From Thioalkalivibrio nitratireducens DSM 14787 (GTDB lineage Bacteria; Pseudomonadota; Gammaproteobacteria; Ectothiorhodospirales; Ectothiorhodospiraceae): 64,000 bases of DNA. A program made the translations under genes and the position numbers. The notes under the pieces are model-generated. The model was given only the letters and a program-made list of their open reading frames with translations. It did not search any database and was not told the origin of the DNA. The first letter of the stretch is position 1, and each line of letters begins with the position of its first letter. The stretch lies in contig NC_019902.2 of assembly GCF_000321415.2 (NCBI RefSeq), forward strand, positions 1,736,001-1,800,000. Reading direction: 5' to 3'. Of this stretch, positions 44,656 through 53,633 are shown one piece after another.

Positions 44656-45273
44656 TCAGCTTCGTTGCGTGCTGTCGCAGCGTGCGACCAGCACGGCCAC
44701 GTGGTGCTGCACGCGCTCCTCGAGCGTCGCCGGCGGCGCTACACCGCGGCGCTTGCAGTCCGCGACGACCGTGGCGTCCAGATCCAGCAGTTCCATGCGG
44801 TCGATATCCGCTGCCGCGTCGGCAGCAAGATCGGCCAACTGCAGGTAAAGCGCATAGTAGGCGTCCGCCGCGGCCATGAACGGCGCCGCACCCTGGTCGA
44901 CGAGGTAGTCGGCCACGCGGCCGTGCTCACCGTGGATGCCTTCGGACCGCGGGTGCGGCTGCACCGGAACGAAACGCTCCCCTTCCGGATTTACGATTCG
45001 CCCCAGCGGGTAGAGGCGGCAGACCAGCGGGCGATGCCGATGAACGGAACAGCCGCGGGGTCCCAGAAACACGCAGGTACCCTTTGGCCGTTGCTGCAGA
45101 TGGACGCCGTCCATGGTGAATCGCTCGATCAGTTCGACGACCGGCAACTCGAGTGCGAATGCGAGCCGTGCCAGTTCGTACGGATTCAACTGGATCTTCT
45201 TGTCGCGGCAGCAGCGGTTACAGGCCTTGCATTCGTACGAAAACGCCGAGGTGCGGGACAACTCGCCGGTCAT
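44656..45273 (-). CDS. YkgJ-family cysteine-cluster protein
   Basis: The protein has 205 residues. The Cys cluster CKACNRCCRDKK near residue 15, and CVFLGPRGCSVHRHRPLVCRLYPLG near residues 65-95, define the YkgJ/CxxCxxCC family, presumed metal or Fe-S binding. The C-terminal half is helical and unassigned. It lies convergent with the dsr-associated cytochrome genes. Confidence 0.85.
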   Translation of the reverse strand: MTGELSRTSAFSYECKACNRCCRDKKIQLNPYELARLAFALELPVVELIERFTMDGVHLQQRPKGTCVFLGPRGCSVHRHRPLVCRLYPLGRIVNPEGERFVPVQPHPRSEGIHGEHGRVADYLVDQGAAPFMAAADAYYALYLQLADLAADAAADIDRMELLDLDATVVADCKRRGVAPPATLEERVQHHVAVLVARCDSTQRS

Positions 45274-45391
45274 CGTTCACCCTGCCGGTTCGTCGCCGGC
45301 CCTGCCCGCCGCGCAGATCGCCCGTGCCACCTGGGAGCCGGCCGGAAACGCCGGCACGTGCTCGCGCCACCGCGACCGAAACGCCTCCGCG

Positions 45392-45694
45392 TCAACGATC
45401 GAGCTTGAGCTGGTGCCGCTCGCGGTGAGGTGCATACTCCCACTTGATCTGGTTCGACTCGCGAGGTGCCACAACGTCGATCCTCGGCTGGCGCGATGCG
45501 GGAACACCCACGCCGTCGACTCCGTCGATCTTGATCTGACGCGAATCCGGAGCTGGCACCTGTGCCGTGTGCAGCGAATCCGGCTTCTCACTCGACAGAC
45601 CCGGCGTCACGCCTGCCTGCGCCGTTGAAATCCCGATACCGGCTCCCAGAAGCGCCAGCACCGCCGTCATGCCCTGCGCAGTCCTTCCTTTCAT
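45392..45694 (-). CDS. small exported hypothetical protein
   Basis: The protein has 100 residues from ATG 45694. A signal peptide (MKGRTAQGMTAVLALLGAG, cleavage after AQA) is followed by ~75 polar residues without Cys or a known motif (ESNQIKWEYAPHRERHQLKL at the end). The ribosome site is weak. No family is recognised; periplasmic location is inferred from the signal alone. Confidence 0.55.
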   Translation of the reverse strand: MKGRTAQGMTAVLALLGAGIGISTAQAGVTPGLSSEKPDSLHTAQVPAPDSRQIKIDGVDGVGVPASRQPRIDVVAPRESNQIKWEYAPHRERHQLKLDR

Positions 45695-45816
45695 CGTCAG
45701 ATCCGTGGTCCCGTGGCAACGAGCTGGACTATAGCGGCATCCACGCTGGAATTGCACCTCGACGCGCAATCCTTCCCGATACACCCGCGATGCTTCCCGA
45801 TGCCGTCACGCACTCA

Positions 45817-45944
45817 CTACGAAAGCCCCGGAGCCTTGCGCAGGTATGTCCGATCCGTCAACTGCTTCAGTATGAAGTCGGCGACGTCGGCCCGTGGGAT
45901 CTTGAGGGTGAGATCCTTGTCCGTGCCCGGGAAGCCGCATGCAC
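45817..45944 (-). pseudogene. C-terminal scrap of an SDR-type NAD(P)-binding protein
   Basis: Read leftward, this piece encodes DLTLKIPRADVADFILKQLT, then DRTYLRKAPGLS and a stop at 45817-45819. That is the usual C-terminus of atypical SDR oxidoreductases of the YwnB kind. The rest of the gene is gone. Confidence 0.6.
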
Positions 45945-46112
45945 GGCCCCATTCGTTTCAGCCGCTCAAGCGGCCATTTCCTCAGAACGATACTCCTTCC
46001 TCCGAACGATACTCCGGAAATCCCGAAGCGCCTGTTACCAATTCGGCCGCCAAGTGGCTGCCGAGGCTGAACCCACCACCGGTGCATGGGATAATGGGCG
46101 GGAGGCAAGTGC

Positions 46113-46206
46113 ATGACCCAGATGGGCTTTTCCGCCATGGAATTCGCGGCGACTCGGTGTGAACGCGGTGTCCGGTCTGGTGCACACCGTGGTGGGGACG
46201 CAGCAG
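46113..46206 (+). pseudogene. IS5-family transposase scraps
   Basis: An N-terminal-like piece (MTQMGFSAMEFAATR) and, in another frame, SGLVHTVVGT at 46171-46200 are characteristic of IS5-group transposases. Most of the gene is deleted. Confidence 0.5.
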
Positions 46207-46316
46207 TTGGACGAAGCCGCTGCGCGGCGAAGGGCGGCCGCGCCGGGTAACATCCAGAATGCAGCCCCCTCATTGCTGACGGGCCGTTCCGGGAAGAACC
46301 GTGAGACTGCACGACC

Positions 46317-46436
46317 ATGAGACCAGCAACTCCGTCCGACTTCAACCGGATGTACGGGAACCACCTCGAGCGCCTCAAGCTCCAAGGCCTGCAACCAGAG
46401 ATCATCGATGCCTACGTCCCCATCGCCCGCGGCATT
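46317..46436 (+). pseudogene. integrase N-terminal (SAM-like) scrap
   Basis: The frame encodes YGNHLERLKLQGLQPEIIDAY, like the SAM-like N-terminus of tyrosine-recombinase or IS91-type integrases (LxLQGxxxxTIDAY). Continuity with ubiU in the same frame is accidental; ubiU starts at 46506. Confidence 0.5.
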
Positions 46437-46505
46437 GATGCAGATCAAGGTTTCTTGGAACCACCCCTCGCAGACTGCGGGATCGTTCGAACGGAGTCTT
46501 GCTGT

Positions 46506-47504
46506 ATGGAACTGGTCTGTCCGGCGGGGAGCCTGCCCGCGCTGCGCTCGGCGGTCGATGCCGGCGCGGACACGGTGTACACGGGGCTGAAGGATGCGAC
46601 GAACGCCCGACACTTTGCAGGGTTAAACTTTACTGCGAAATCGATCGCGCAAGGCGTGGAATATGCGCATTCTCGCGGGCGACGGGTGCTAATGGCGATC
46701 AACACCTATCCGCAGCCCAAGGGCTGGACGCAATGGACCGCGGCGGTCGACCATGCCGCGGCGCTGGGCGTGGACGGGGTGATCCTCGCGGACTCGGGGG
46801 TGCTCGGCTACGCGGCCGATCGACACCCGGAACTGCCGCGTCACCTCTCGGTCCAGGCGTCGGCAACCAGCGGCGAGGCGCTCGCGTTCTACCGGCAGCA
46901 GTTCGGGATCCGCCGGGCGGTACTGCCCCGGGTGCTGTCACTCGCCCAGGTGAAGGCGCTGGCACAGGACACGGACATCGAACTCGAGGTGTTCGGCTTC
47001 GGCTCGCTGTGCATCATGGCCGAGGGCCGTTGCCTGCTGTCGTCGTATGCCACTGGCGAATCCCCGAACACCGTCGGCGCCTGCTCGCCCGCCGCGCACG
47101 TGCGCTGGCAGGACCTGCCCGACGGCAGGCTCGAGACGCGTCTGAACGGGGTGCTGATCGACCGCTTCCAGGCCGGCGAGCGGGCCGGTTACCCGACACT
47201 GTGCAAGGGCCGCTTCCAGGTCCGGGACCATGTTGGCCACATCCTCGAGGAACCGACCAGCCTGAACACGCTCGAGCTGCTACCGGAGCTACTGGATACC
47301 GGGATCACCGCGATCAAGATCGAGGGCCGGCAACGCAGCCCAGCCTATGTGGCGCAGGTGACCGCGATCTGGCGCGCGGCGATCGACACCTGCCTGGCAA
47401 ATCGCGAGGCGTACCGCGCGCGCCCGGAATGGCAAAGCACGCTGGCCGATCTCTCCGAGGGTAGCCAGACCACGCTGGGCGCCTACCACCGCCCCTGGCA
47501 CTGA
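46506..47504 (+). CDS. ubiU: O2-independent ubiquinone hydroxylase subunit (U32 family)
   Basis: The protein has 332 residues from ATG 46506 (GGAG ribosome site); the longer in-frame extension is a mobile-element scrap. The U32 signature is MELVCPAGSLPAL and SVQASATSGEA. Four Cys for the [4Fe-4S] cluster are in place: CIMAEGRC, GACSP and LCKGRF. With UbiV it hydroxylates the ubiquinone ring without oxygen, needed for ubiquinone-dependent nitrate respiration. ubiV follows after 16 bp. Confidence 0.95.
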   Translation: MELVCPAGSLPALRSAVDAGADTVYTGLKDATNARHFAGLNFTAKSIAQGVEYAHSRGRRVLMAINTYPQPKGWTQWTAAVDHAAALGVDGVILADSGVLGYAADRHPELPRHLSVQASATSGEALAFYRQQFGIRRAVLPRVLSLAQVKALAQDTDIELEVFGFGSLCIMAEGRCLLSSYATGESPNTVGACSPAAHVRWQDLPDGRLETRLNGVLIDRFQAGERAGYPTLCKGRFQVRDHVGHILEEPTSLNTLELLPELLDTGITAIKIEGRQRSPAYVAQVTAIWRAAIDTCLANREAYRARPEWQSTLADLSEGSQTTLGAYHRPWH

Positions 47505-47520
47505 CGAGGAAGCCGCCGCG

Positions 47521-48444
47521 ATGAATCCGACCCCGCGCCTTTCGATCGGCCCCTGCCAGTACTTCTGGCCCCGCGACCGGGTCGAGGCCTTCTACGCCGC
47601 CGTCGCCGACAGCCCCGCCGACATCGTGTACCTGGGCGAGACCGTCTGCGCGAAGCGCCGGGAACTGCGCCCGGACGACTGGATCGCACTGGGGCGCGAG
47701 CTGGCTGCCGCCGGCAAGCAGGTGGTGCTGTCCACGCTGACGCTGATCGAGGCGCGCTCGGAAATGGGCGTGGTGCGCCGCTTGTGCAGCAACGGCGAAT
47801 TCCTGGTGGAAGCGAACGATGTGGCCGCGATGCAGGTGCTGCACGAACAGCGCTTGCCGTTCGCCACCGGCCCTTCGGTGAACATCTACAACGCCGCGAC
47901 GCTGCGGCACTACCACCGCCTGGGGCTGCGCCGCTGGGTGCTGCCGGTCGAGCTCGGGCGCGACGCGCTGCAGGACATCCTGGACGACGCCGCCCTGCCC
48001 TGGGTCGAGACCGAGGTGCTCGTGCACGGCCGGCTGCCGCTGGCCTGGTCGGCCCGCTGTTTCACCGCCCGCTACCATGACCTCCCGAAGGACCAGTGCG
48101 GGCTGCGCTGCCTCGATTACCCGGCGGGAATTACGGTGGCTACGCGCGAGGGCGAGGAGTTCCTGACCCTGAACGGAATCCAGACCCAGTCGGGCCGGGT
48201 ATGCGACCTGGTGCCGGCCTGGCGCGACCTGGTGGCTGCGGGCGCCGAGATCCTGCGCTTCAGCCCGCTTTCGGGCGGTACGCTGGAGGCCCTGGACGCG
48301 TTGCACCGGGCGCGCGAAGGGGATCCCGACGCCGCCGACGAACTTGGCCGGCAACCCGCCGTCAGCTGCAACGGCTACTGGTTCGGACAGCCCGGCATGA
48401 CGGCCGTGGCGCCTGCTCGCACACCTCTGGAGCGAACGCGATGA
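47521..48444 (+). CDS. ubiV: O2-independent ubiquinone hydroxylase partner (U32 family)
   Basis: The protein has 307 residues. Cluster ligands match UbiV: Cys in GETVCAKRREL, and the C-X12-C-X3-C set in SARCFTARYHDLPKDQCGLRC. The N-terminus LSIGPCQYFWPRD is typical. It forms a heterodimer with UbiU. Its stop overlaps the ubiT start (ATGA). Confidence 0.95.
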   Translation: MNPTPRLSIGPCQYFWPRDRVEAFYAAVADSPADIVYLGETVCAKRRELRPDDWIALGRELAAAGKQVVLSTLTLIEARSEMGVVRRLCSNGEFLVEANDVAAMQVLHEQRLPFATGPSVNIYNAATLRHYHRLGLRRWVLPVELGRDALQDILDDAALPWVETEVLVHGRLPLAWSARCFTARYHDLPKDQCGLRCLDYPAGITVATREGEEFLTLNGIQTQSGRVCDLVPAWRDLVAAGAEILRFSPLSGGTLEALDALHRAREGDPDAADELGRQPAVSCNGYWFGQPGMTAVAPARTPLERTR

Positions 48445-48950
48445 CCCTCCCGCTGCCGTACCTGCCCGCCCCCTCCACGGCCGTCCTGCTGTGGCCGCTC
48501 GGCGCGCTACCTCATCCCCTGGCGGAGGCGCTGGTCGCGCGTGCGACCCAGCAACTGCTGTCGGAGGCCCTGGAAGACGGTTCGCTGGAGCTGCTGGAGG
48601 GTCGGATCCTCGCGGTGACGGTCTCCGAGCCGACGCTGCGGATGCGTTTCACGCTCGACCGGGGTCGCCTGCACAGCGCCGGGGCAGGCCCAGCGGACGT
48701 GACGGTGACGGCGAGCGCGGACGACCTCCTGCTGCTGGTCGCGCGCCGGACCGACCCGGACACGCTGTTCTTCCACCGGCGCCTGCGCCTCTCCGGCGAC
48801 ACTGAGCTCGGTTTAGCTGTGAAAAATGTTCTTGATACCATTGATTTAACACGGATTCCAGCGCCACTGCAGGCGCTGGTTGACCACGCGGCCGACGGCG
48901 TCGAACGGCGACGAGCGCAATCAGTTTCCACGCCGGCCCTACCCCGTTGA
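48441..48950 (+). CDS. ubiT: SCP2-domain ubiquinone biosynthesis accessory protein
   Basis: The protein has 169 residues. A SCP2 sterol/lipid-carrier fold is indicated by LRMRFTLDRGRL, PADVTVTASADDLLLL and DTLFFHRRLRLSGDTELGLAVKN. UbiT binds hydrophobic quinone intermediates and works with UbiU and UbiV in the anaerobic pathway. Translation is coupled to ubiV. Confidence 0.92.
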   Translation: MTLPLPYLPAPSTAVLLWPLGALPHPLAEALVARATQQLLSEALEDGSLELLEGRILAVTVSEPTLRMRFTLDRGRLHSAGAGPADVTVTASADDLLLLVARRTDPDTLFFHRRLRLSGDTELGLAVKNVLDTIDLTRIPAPLQALVDHAADGVERRRAQSVSTPALPR

Positions 48951-48975
48951 CGTGACCATCGCACGAGTGACGTTT

Positions 48976-49094
48976 CGGGCTACCGGCGCAAGAGTGCAGC
49001 GTCATCCCCCGCAGCGTCTGGACCTTTACCGGTGATCGGTGCAACATCGGCACGGGAGCGGCAGATGACGGCCTTCGGCTTCTGCTGCCCTACG
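48976..49094. repeat. palindromic intergenic repeat, diverged copy
   Basis: CAAGAGTGCAGCGTCATCC on the left and GCAGATGACGGCCTTCGGC...CTGCCCTA on the right resemble the family at 18891 and 33683, with several changes. It lies between ubiT and nnrS. Confidence 0.5.
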
Positions 49095-49162
49095 CGTCTT
49101 TGATGGTCGGGGTGGCCGGAACCATGCCCTCTGCCGTCGGCGCCTCCTCAGGATTCCCGCGC

Positions 49163-50304
49163 ATGTTACGCACGCTGTTTTCGATCGGCTTTCGCCCGTT
49201 CTTCCTCGCTGCCGGCTGGTTCGGCGCCGCCTGGGTACTGCTCTGGGTAAGCTTCCTGCTCAAGGGCAGCCCTTCGCTGGGCAGCCTGCATCCGATCCTA
49301 TGGCACGGTCACGAGATGCTCTACGGCCTGGCCGCGGCGGTGATCGCCGGATTCCTGCTGACCGCATCGCAGAACTGGACCGGGCTTACGTCGACCACCC
49401 CCGCGAGCCTCGGCGCGCTGTTCGCGGTCTGGACGCTGGCCCGGCTCGGCTTCCTGTTTCCCGACTGGATCCCGCTGTGGCTCACCAGCGTGGCCGACCT
49501 TGCCTTTTTCCCGCTGCTGGCGCTGATCGTCGCGCGCGTGCTCTGGCGCGCCCGCAACCGGAATAACTACCTGCTGGTGCCGCTGCTGCTGGCCTTCGCG
49601 GCGCTGAATCTCGCGATCCATCTGGACTTTCACGGGCTGCTGCCAGGCATCGGGATGCCGGCACTGCATCTGACGGTGTACCTCGTGACCGGATTGCTGG
49701 TATTCATGGGCGGCCGGGTGATCCCCTACTTCACCGAGCGCCGGTTGCCGGAGCTGCGCGTGCGGCGCTGGCCGGCGGTGGACTGGGCCACGCTGCTGGC
49801 GACATTCGCGATTCTTCCAGGCTACCTCTGGCTCGGCCGCGATCCGGTGCTGGCGCCGCTGCTGCTTGCCGCCGCGGTGCTGAACCTGGTGCGGCTGGTC
49901 GCCTGGCGACCCTGGGGCACGGCGGGCGTGCCGCTGCTGTGGATCCTGCACGTCTCCTATTTCTGGATCCCGGTCGGCTTCCTGCTGCAGGGCCTCCACC
50001 TGCTGGGCGCCCCGGTACCGTGGTCGATCGGGATCCACGCGCTGATGGTCGGAGCCCTGGGCGGGCTGATCCTTGGGATGATGTCGCGAGTGTCGCTGGG
50101 CCACACCGGCCGGCCGCTGGAGCCCCCCCGGTGATCGTCCTTGTCTTCGCATTGATCGCACTGGCTGCGCTGGCCCGGCTGGCGATGGCTGCGTTCCCGG
50201 TGGCCGGCTGGCTGCTGCTGGCCACCGGGCTGCTCTGGTCCGGCGCGTTCGCGCTGTTCGCCCTGTACTACACGCCGATCCTGCTGACCCCCCGCAAGAC
50301 CTGA
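49163..50304 (+). CDS. nnrS: NnrS-family haem-copper membrane protein, apparent frameshift
   Basis: The NnrS N-terminus LFSIGFRPFFLAAG and WHGHEMLYGL are clear, with about 12 hydrophobic helices. An ATG at 49103 would give a longer N-terminus. The frame stops at 50134 in the run GAGCCCCCCCGG. One extra C would join it to the remaining helices (VLVFALIALAALARLA...LYYTPILL, to 50304), giving about 380 residues, the normal length. NnrS relieves nitric oxide stress in denitrifiers, consistent with the window. The frameshift may be a homopolymer error or a truncating mutation. Confidence 0.85.
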
Positions 50305-50328
50305 GCCCCGGTGCCGGGCCCGTGCCGG

Positions 50329-50868
50329 TTACTCCGGGGCCGGCGCGATCCCTCGCCGTGCCTGCATGGATGCGCCCAGTGCCGCCCGTTCGCGAGCTGA
50401 GAGCAGCTGCTCCGCGAACGGAAACACCCGCTCGTTCTCGAGCGCCATGTGTTGTCGGTAGGCGGCGATCACCGCCTCGCAGCGCAGATCCGCCGCAGAC
50501 TCGCCCCGGGCCAGCGCATCGAGCTCGGGGCGCAGCCGGGCCCAGTCCTGCGCGAGGGTGCCGTGCTCCGCGGCGAGGCGATCCAGCACCGCTGGCAGTT
50601 CCGCCTGCCAGCCCGGGCGTCCCGCCGCGCCACGCAGCAGCGGGAACAGGTCGTGCTCCTCGTCTTCGTGATGGTGGGCCGCGGCCTTGTCGAAATAGTC
50701 CAGCACGCGCCGGGCTGCGGCCTGGGCCGACGCATCCGGGCCATGGGTATCCAGGTACTCGGGCAGTCGCTCCAACAGGTCCAGGCGCTCGCTGATCCGC
50801 GCGTGGCAGGCACGCAGCAGGCCAATCGGATCGTCGAAGCCAGGCGCGGCTTTGGGCAGTTCCAGCAT
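50329..50868 (-). CDS. hemerythrin-like domain protein
   Basis: The protein has 179 residues from ATG 50868 (GGAGGA ribosome site). Four-helix hemerythrin HHE features are seen: LRACHARISERLDLLE, DYFDKAAAHHHEDEEHDLFPLL, LAAEHGTL and AYRQHMALENERVFPFAE. These supply the di-iron ligands. Such proteins bind O2 or NO or aid Fe-S repair. The site next to nnrS suggests a nitrosative-stress role. It converges with nnrS and diverges from the CobW gene. Confidence 0.9.
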   Translation of the reverse strand: MLELPKAAPGFDDPIGLLRACHARISERLDLLERLPEYLDTHGPDASAQAAARRVLDYFDKAAAHHHEDEEHDLFPLLRGAAGRPGWQAELPAVLDRLAAEHGTLAQDWARLRPELDALARGESAADLRCEAVIAAYRQHMALENERVFPFAEQLLSARERAALGASMQARRGIAPAPE

Positions 50869-50954
50869 GTTCGGTTTTCCTCCCGGTGACATGCACTCTA
50901 TCGTGCCATGCAGCCGGCACCTATGCCCTTGACCTTGGCCAGGATCCGGATGCG

Positions 50955-50996
50955 GATGCCGATGCCGATGCCGATGCCGATGCCGATGCCGATGCC
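50955..50996. repeat. hexanucleotide tandem repeat (GATGCC)x7
   Basis: Seven perfect GATGCC units, flanked by degenerate ones, lie between the divergent hemerythrin-like and CobW genes. Such tracts can change length by slippage and alter promoter spacing. Confidence 0.9.
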
Positions 50997-51109
50997 GATG
51001 CGGGACAGAGGCTGCGCCGGCCACACACGTGATAGGCTTGCGTCGGTGTCTGCTGCACCCGCTGCAGCGGTTACCGTGCGTCACCCCTCGCCCGTCCCCG
51101 GATTTCGCA

Positions 51110-52159
51110 ATGCCCGCACCGCCCCAGCGAACCTTCGTGTCCCGGCCGATCCCGGTGAACCTGATCACCGGTTTTCTCGGCGTGGGCAAGACCACCGCGA
51201 TCCGTCACCTGTTGCGGCTGCGGCCCCGAACGGAGCGCTGGGCGGTGCTGGTGAACGAGTTCGGCGAGGTCGGCGTCGACGAGTCCCTGCTGCAGGGGGA
51301 AGCAGACGCCGTGGCTGTGCGCCAGGTACCCGGGGGGTGCCTGTGCTGCGTATCGAGCCAGGCGTTTTCCGTCGGCCTGAACCGACTGGTTCGCGAGCAG
51401 CGCCCCGACCGCATCCTGATCGAGCCCACGGGCCTCGGGCATCCCGACCAGGTCATTGCGACGCTGACCGGAGATCGCTACCGGGGCGTGTTCGACCTGC
51501 GAGCCACGATCACGCTGGTCGATGCCCGCCACCTGTCGTCCCCGCGCCACCGCGAGCACGCCACCTGGCAGGATCAGGTACGCGTCGCCGACGTGCTGGT
51601 GGCCAGCAAGGCGGACCTGTACACGGAGGACGACCGGCAGGCATGGGCTCGGTTCACCGCACGGCAGCAGCCGGCCCCGCACCAGATCCCGATGGTCGTG
51701 AACGGCGCACTGGATCCGGAGTGGCTGAATCTGCCCCGGCGGCCGGGCGAGGCCGAGGGATCGGCGCCGGGGGCAGTGTTCGGGGTGCCACCGGAGCGCG
51801 GCGATGATACGCCTCCAGCGCCCGACGCCCCTGTCGCCGCCGGCGATTGGCAACGGGTCGAAGGTCGCAGCGACGGGTTTCACTCCTGCAGCTGGCGATT
51901 CGGGCCCGGTGTGTGTTTCGACCGGAAGCGCCTCGCACGATGGATCGCAGCGGCGAATTACGACCGCGTCAAGGGCGTGCTGCGCACCGATGACGGCTGG
52001 ATGCAGCTGAACCGCGTGGGCGCCGACGGCGACCTGGAACCCCGCGCGACGGGGGCCAGCGAGGGCCGTCTTGAAGTCGTGCATCGCGAGCCGCTGGACG
52101 GGCAGGCTCTCGACTACCGGCTGCGCTCGGCGGCCCGGGAACTCCCGGAAGGAGCATGA
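51110..52159 (+). CDS. CobW/COG0523 GTPase (metal chaperone family)
   Basis: The protein has 349 residues from ATG 51110. Walker A GFLGVGKTT, the metal-binding GGCLCC motif (CXCC), the Walker B / switch region EPTGLGHPDQV and the base-specificity NKxD variant ASKADL are present. The C-terminal CobW_C domain contains RIKGVL-like YDRVKGVLRTDDGW. The family loads zinc or cobalt into client proteins. The client is unknown here. The repeat-rich upstream region is shared with the divergent hemerythrin-like gene. Confidence 0.9.
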   Translation: MPAPPQRTFVSRPIPVNLITGFLGVGKTTAIRHLLRLRPRTERWAVLVNEFGEVGVDESLLQGEADAVAVRQVPGGCLCCVSSQAFSVGLNRLVREQRPDRILIEPTGLGHPDQVIATLTGDRYRGVFDLRATITLVDARHLSSPRHREHATWQDQVRVADVLVASKADLYTEDDRQAWARFTARQQPAPHQIPMVVNGALDPEWLNLPRRPGEAEGSAPGAVFGVPPERGDDTPPAPDAPVAAGDWQRVEGRSDGFHSCSWRFGPGVCFDRKRLARWIAAANYDRVKGVLRTDDGWMQLNRVGADGDLEPRATGASEGRLEVVHREPLDGQALDYRLRSAARELPEGA

Positions 52160-52177
52160 CCGCGACCCGTCATGCAC

Positions 52178-52209
52178 CCTGCCCGCGCCCGGCGACAGGC
52201 GCGGGCAGG
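52178..52209. terminator. bidirectional hairpin between convergent genes
   Basis: CCTGCCCGCGCC pairs perfectly with GGCGCGGGCAGG around an 8-base loop, between the CobW gene and the convergent small membrane-protein gene. No T-run is present. Confidence 0.6.
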
Positions 52210-52226
52210 CGGCTACCGGGGGAAGA

Positions 52227-52415
52227 CTAGACGGAGGCTACGAGCAGCCCGAGGCCGGCGCCGCCGAATGCACCGACGGTCCCGCATACCGAGGGGTGGT
52301 ACGCCAGCCAGCCCGCACGGATACCGACCGAGCAGGACGAATAAAAGGCGATGAAACCGATGACCGCAAGGATGAAGACCTGCGGATGCAGCACTGCAGT
52401 GGCGATTGCTTCCAT
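52227..52415 (-). CDS. small two-helix membrane protein
   Basis: The protein has 62 residues from ATG 52415 (GGAGGAG ribosome site). Two hydrophobic segments are seen, FILAVIGFIAFYSSCSVG and a Gly-rich GTVGAFGGAGLGLLVA, suggesting a hairpin in the membrane. No family is recognised. Confidence 0.65.
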   Translation of the reverse strand: MEAIATAVLHPQVFILAVIGFIAFYSSCSVGIRAGWLAYHPSVCGTVGAFGGAGLGLLVASV

Positions 52416-52487
52416 CACTCCTCCGGAGCTTTTGCTGGATAAGACCGACCCTGGAGACGAGCGAGGCACGCCGGCAGGCCCGGGAAC

Positions 52488-52521
52488 AAAGCCCTTCTAA
52501 AGCCCTTCGCTAAAGCCCTTC
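52488..52521. repeat. three copies of AAAGCCCTTC
   Basis: AAAGCCCTTC occurs at 52488, 52499 and 52512, about 75-105 bp upstream of the small membrane-protein gene. It could be clustered binding sites or a simple duplication. Confidence 0.5.
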
Positions 52522-52726
52522 TATGGTTCACGCGACCCTACTCCGCCTCCGCACAGCCGTCAAGAAAGGCGAGTGCCGCTCCCTGAGATGCCCTCCGGGA
52601 TGCAGCTCGGCGCACCAGCCGAAGCGCCGTTCCGCGAGCGGCGGCTTACGGACAGCGCTTGCGGTGGCCTTGCACCGAATGCGCTTGCTACTCTGAAACC
52701 CACTCACTCCGACGGGGGCCGTCCTG

Positions 52727-53545
52727 ATGCCCGGTGCGTCCGAAATCCGCAACATGGCCCTGTTCTGCGACTTCGAGAATATCGCCCTCGGGGTGCGCGA
52801 GGCCCACTACCCGCAGTTCGACATCCGCCGCGTGCTCGAACGGCTGCTGCTGAAGGGCAACATCGTGGTGCGCAAGGCCTACTGCGACTGGGACCGCTAC
52901 AAGGAGTTCAAGGCGCCGATGCACGAGGCGGCATTCGAGCTGATCGAAATCCCCCACGTGCGCCAGTCGGGCAAGAACTCGGCCGACATCCGCATGGTCG
53001 TGGACGCACTCGACCTCTGCTATACCAAAGGACATGTCGATGCGTTCGTGATCATCAGCGGCGACTCGGATTTCTCGCCCCTGGTCGCCAAGCTGCGCGA
53101 GAACAACAAGCTGGTGATCGGAGTCGGGGTCAAGAAATCGACTTCCGACCTGCTGACCGCGGCCTGCGACGAATTCATCTACTACGACGACCTGGTGCGC
53201 GAGGCAGCCCGCCAGAAACGCAAGGCGCGCAAGCCCGCGAAGGCCAGCGACCGCGACGAAGCAGCGTCCCGGCCGGCGGAACCGAACGGCGAGGACCGGC
53301 GGCAGGAGGCCCTCGACCTGGTCGTCGAGACCGCCGAGGCCCTGCACGCCGAGCGTGGCGAGGACGAGCCGGTCTGGGCCTCGATGGTCAAGCAGGCGAT
53401 CAAGCGCCGCAAACCCGGGTTCAACGAAAGCTACTACGGATTTCGCTCGTTCAGCGCACTGCTCGAGGAAGCCGGCCGATCCGGCTTGATCGGCCTCGAG
53501 CGCGACCAACGCTCCGGGGGCTACATCATCCTGACCGAGGACTGA
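52727..53545 (+). CDS. NYN-domain (LabA-like) putative ribonuclease with OST-HTH tail
   Basis: The protein has 272 residues. The NYN/PIN-like domain carries the acidic residues FCDFENIAL, DIRMVVDALDL and SGDSDFSPLV. A basic linker (RQKRKARKP) follows, then a LOTUS/OST-HTH-like C-terminus (WASMVKQAIKRRKPGFNESYYGFRSFSALLEEA). Such proteins are predicted to cut or bind RNA. No functional partner is evident nearby. Confidence 0.9.
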   Translation: MPGASEIRNMALFCDFENIALGVREAHYPQFDIRRVLERLLLKGNIVVRKAYCDWDRYKEFKAPMHEAAFELIEIPHVRQSGKNSADIRMVVDALDLCYTKGHVDAFVIISGDSDFSPLVAKLRENNKLVIGVGVKKSTSDLLTAACDEFIYYDDLVREAARQKRKARKPAKASDRDEAASRPAEPNGEDRRQEALDLVVETAEALHAERGEDEPVWASMVKQAIKRRKPGFNESYYGFRSFSALLEEAGRSGLIGLERDQRSGGYIILTED

Positions 53546-53633
53546 ATTCTGTGGCCCCGGTAGCGACGCATACACGATTCGAACCGGCCGGCGACCCGCC
53601 GGCCAGCACCCCCAGTGCCGGAGGACCCAGCCG

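Noticed and set aside
46317-46505. Longer UbiU with a 63-residue extension
   Set aside because: The extension encodes an integrase-like scrap. MELVCPAG at 46506 is the normal UbiU start with a ribosome site.
50955-50996. CRISPR array
   Set aside because: The repeats are uninterrupted hexamers without spacers.
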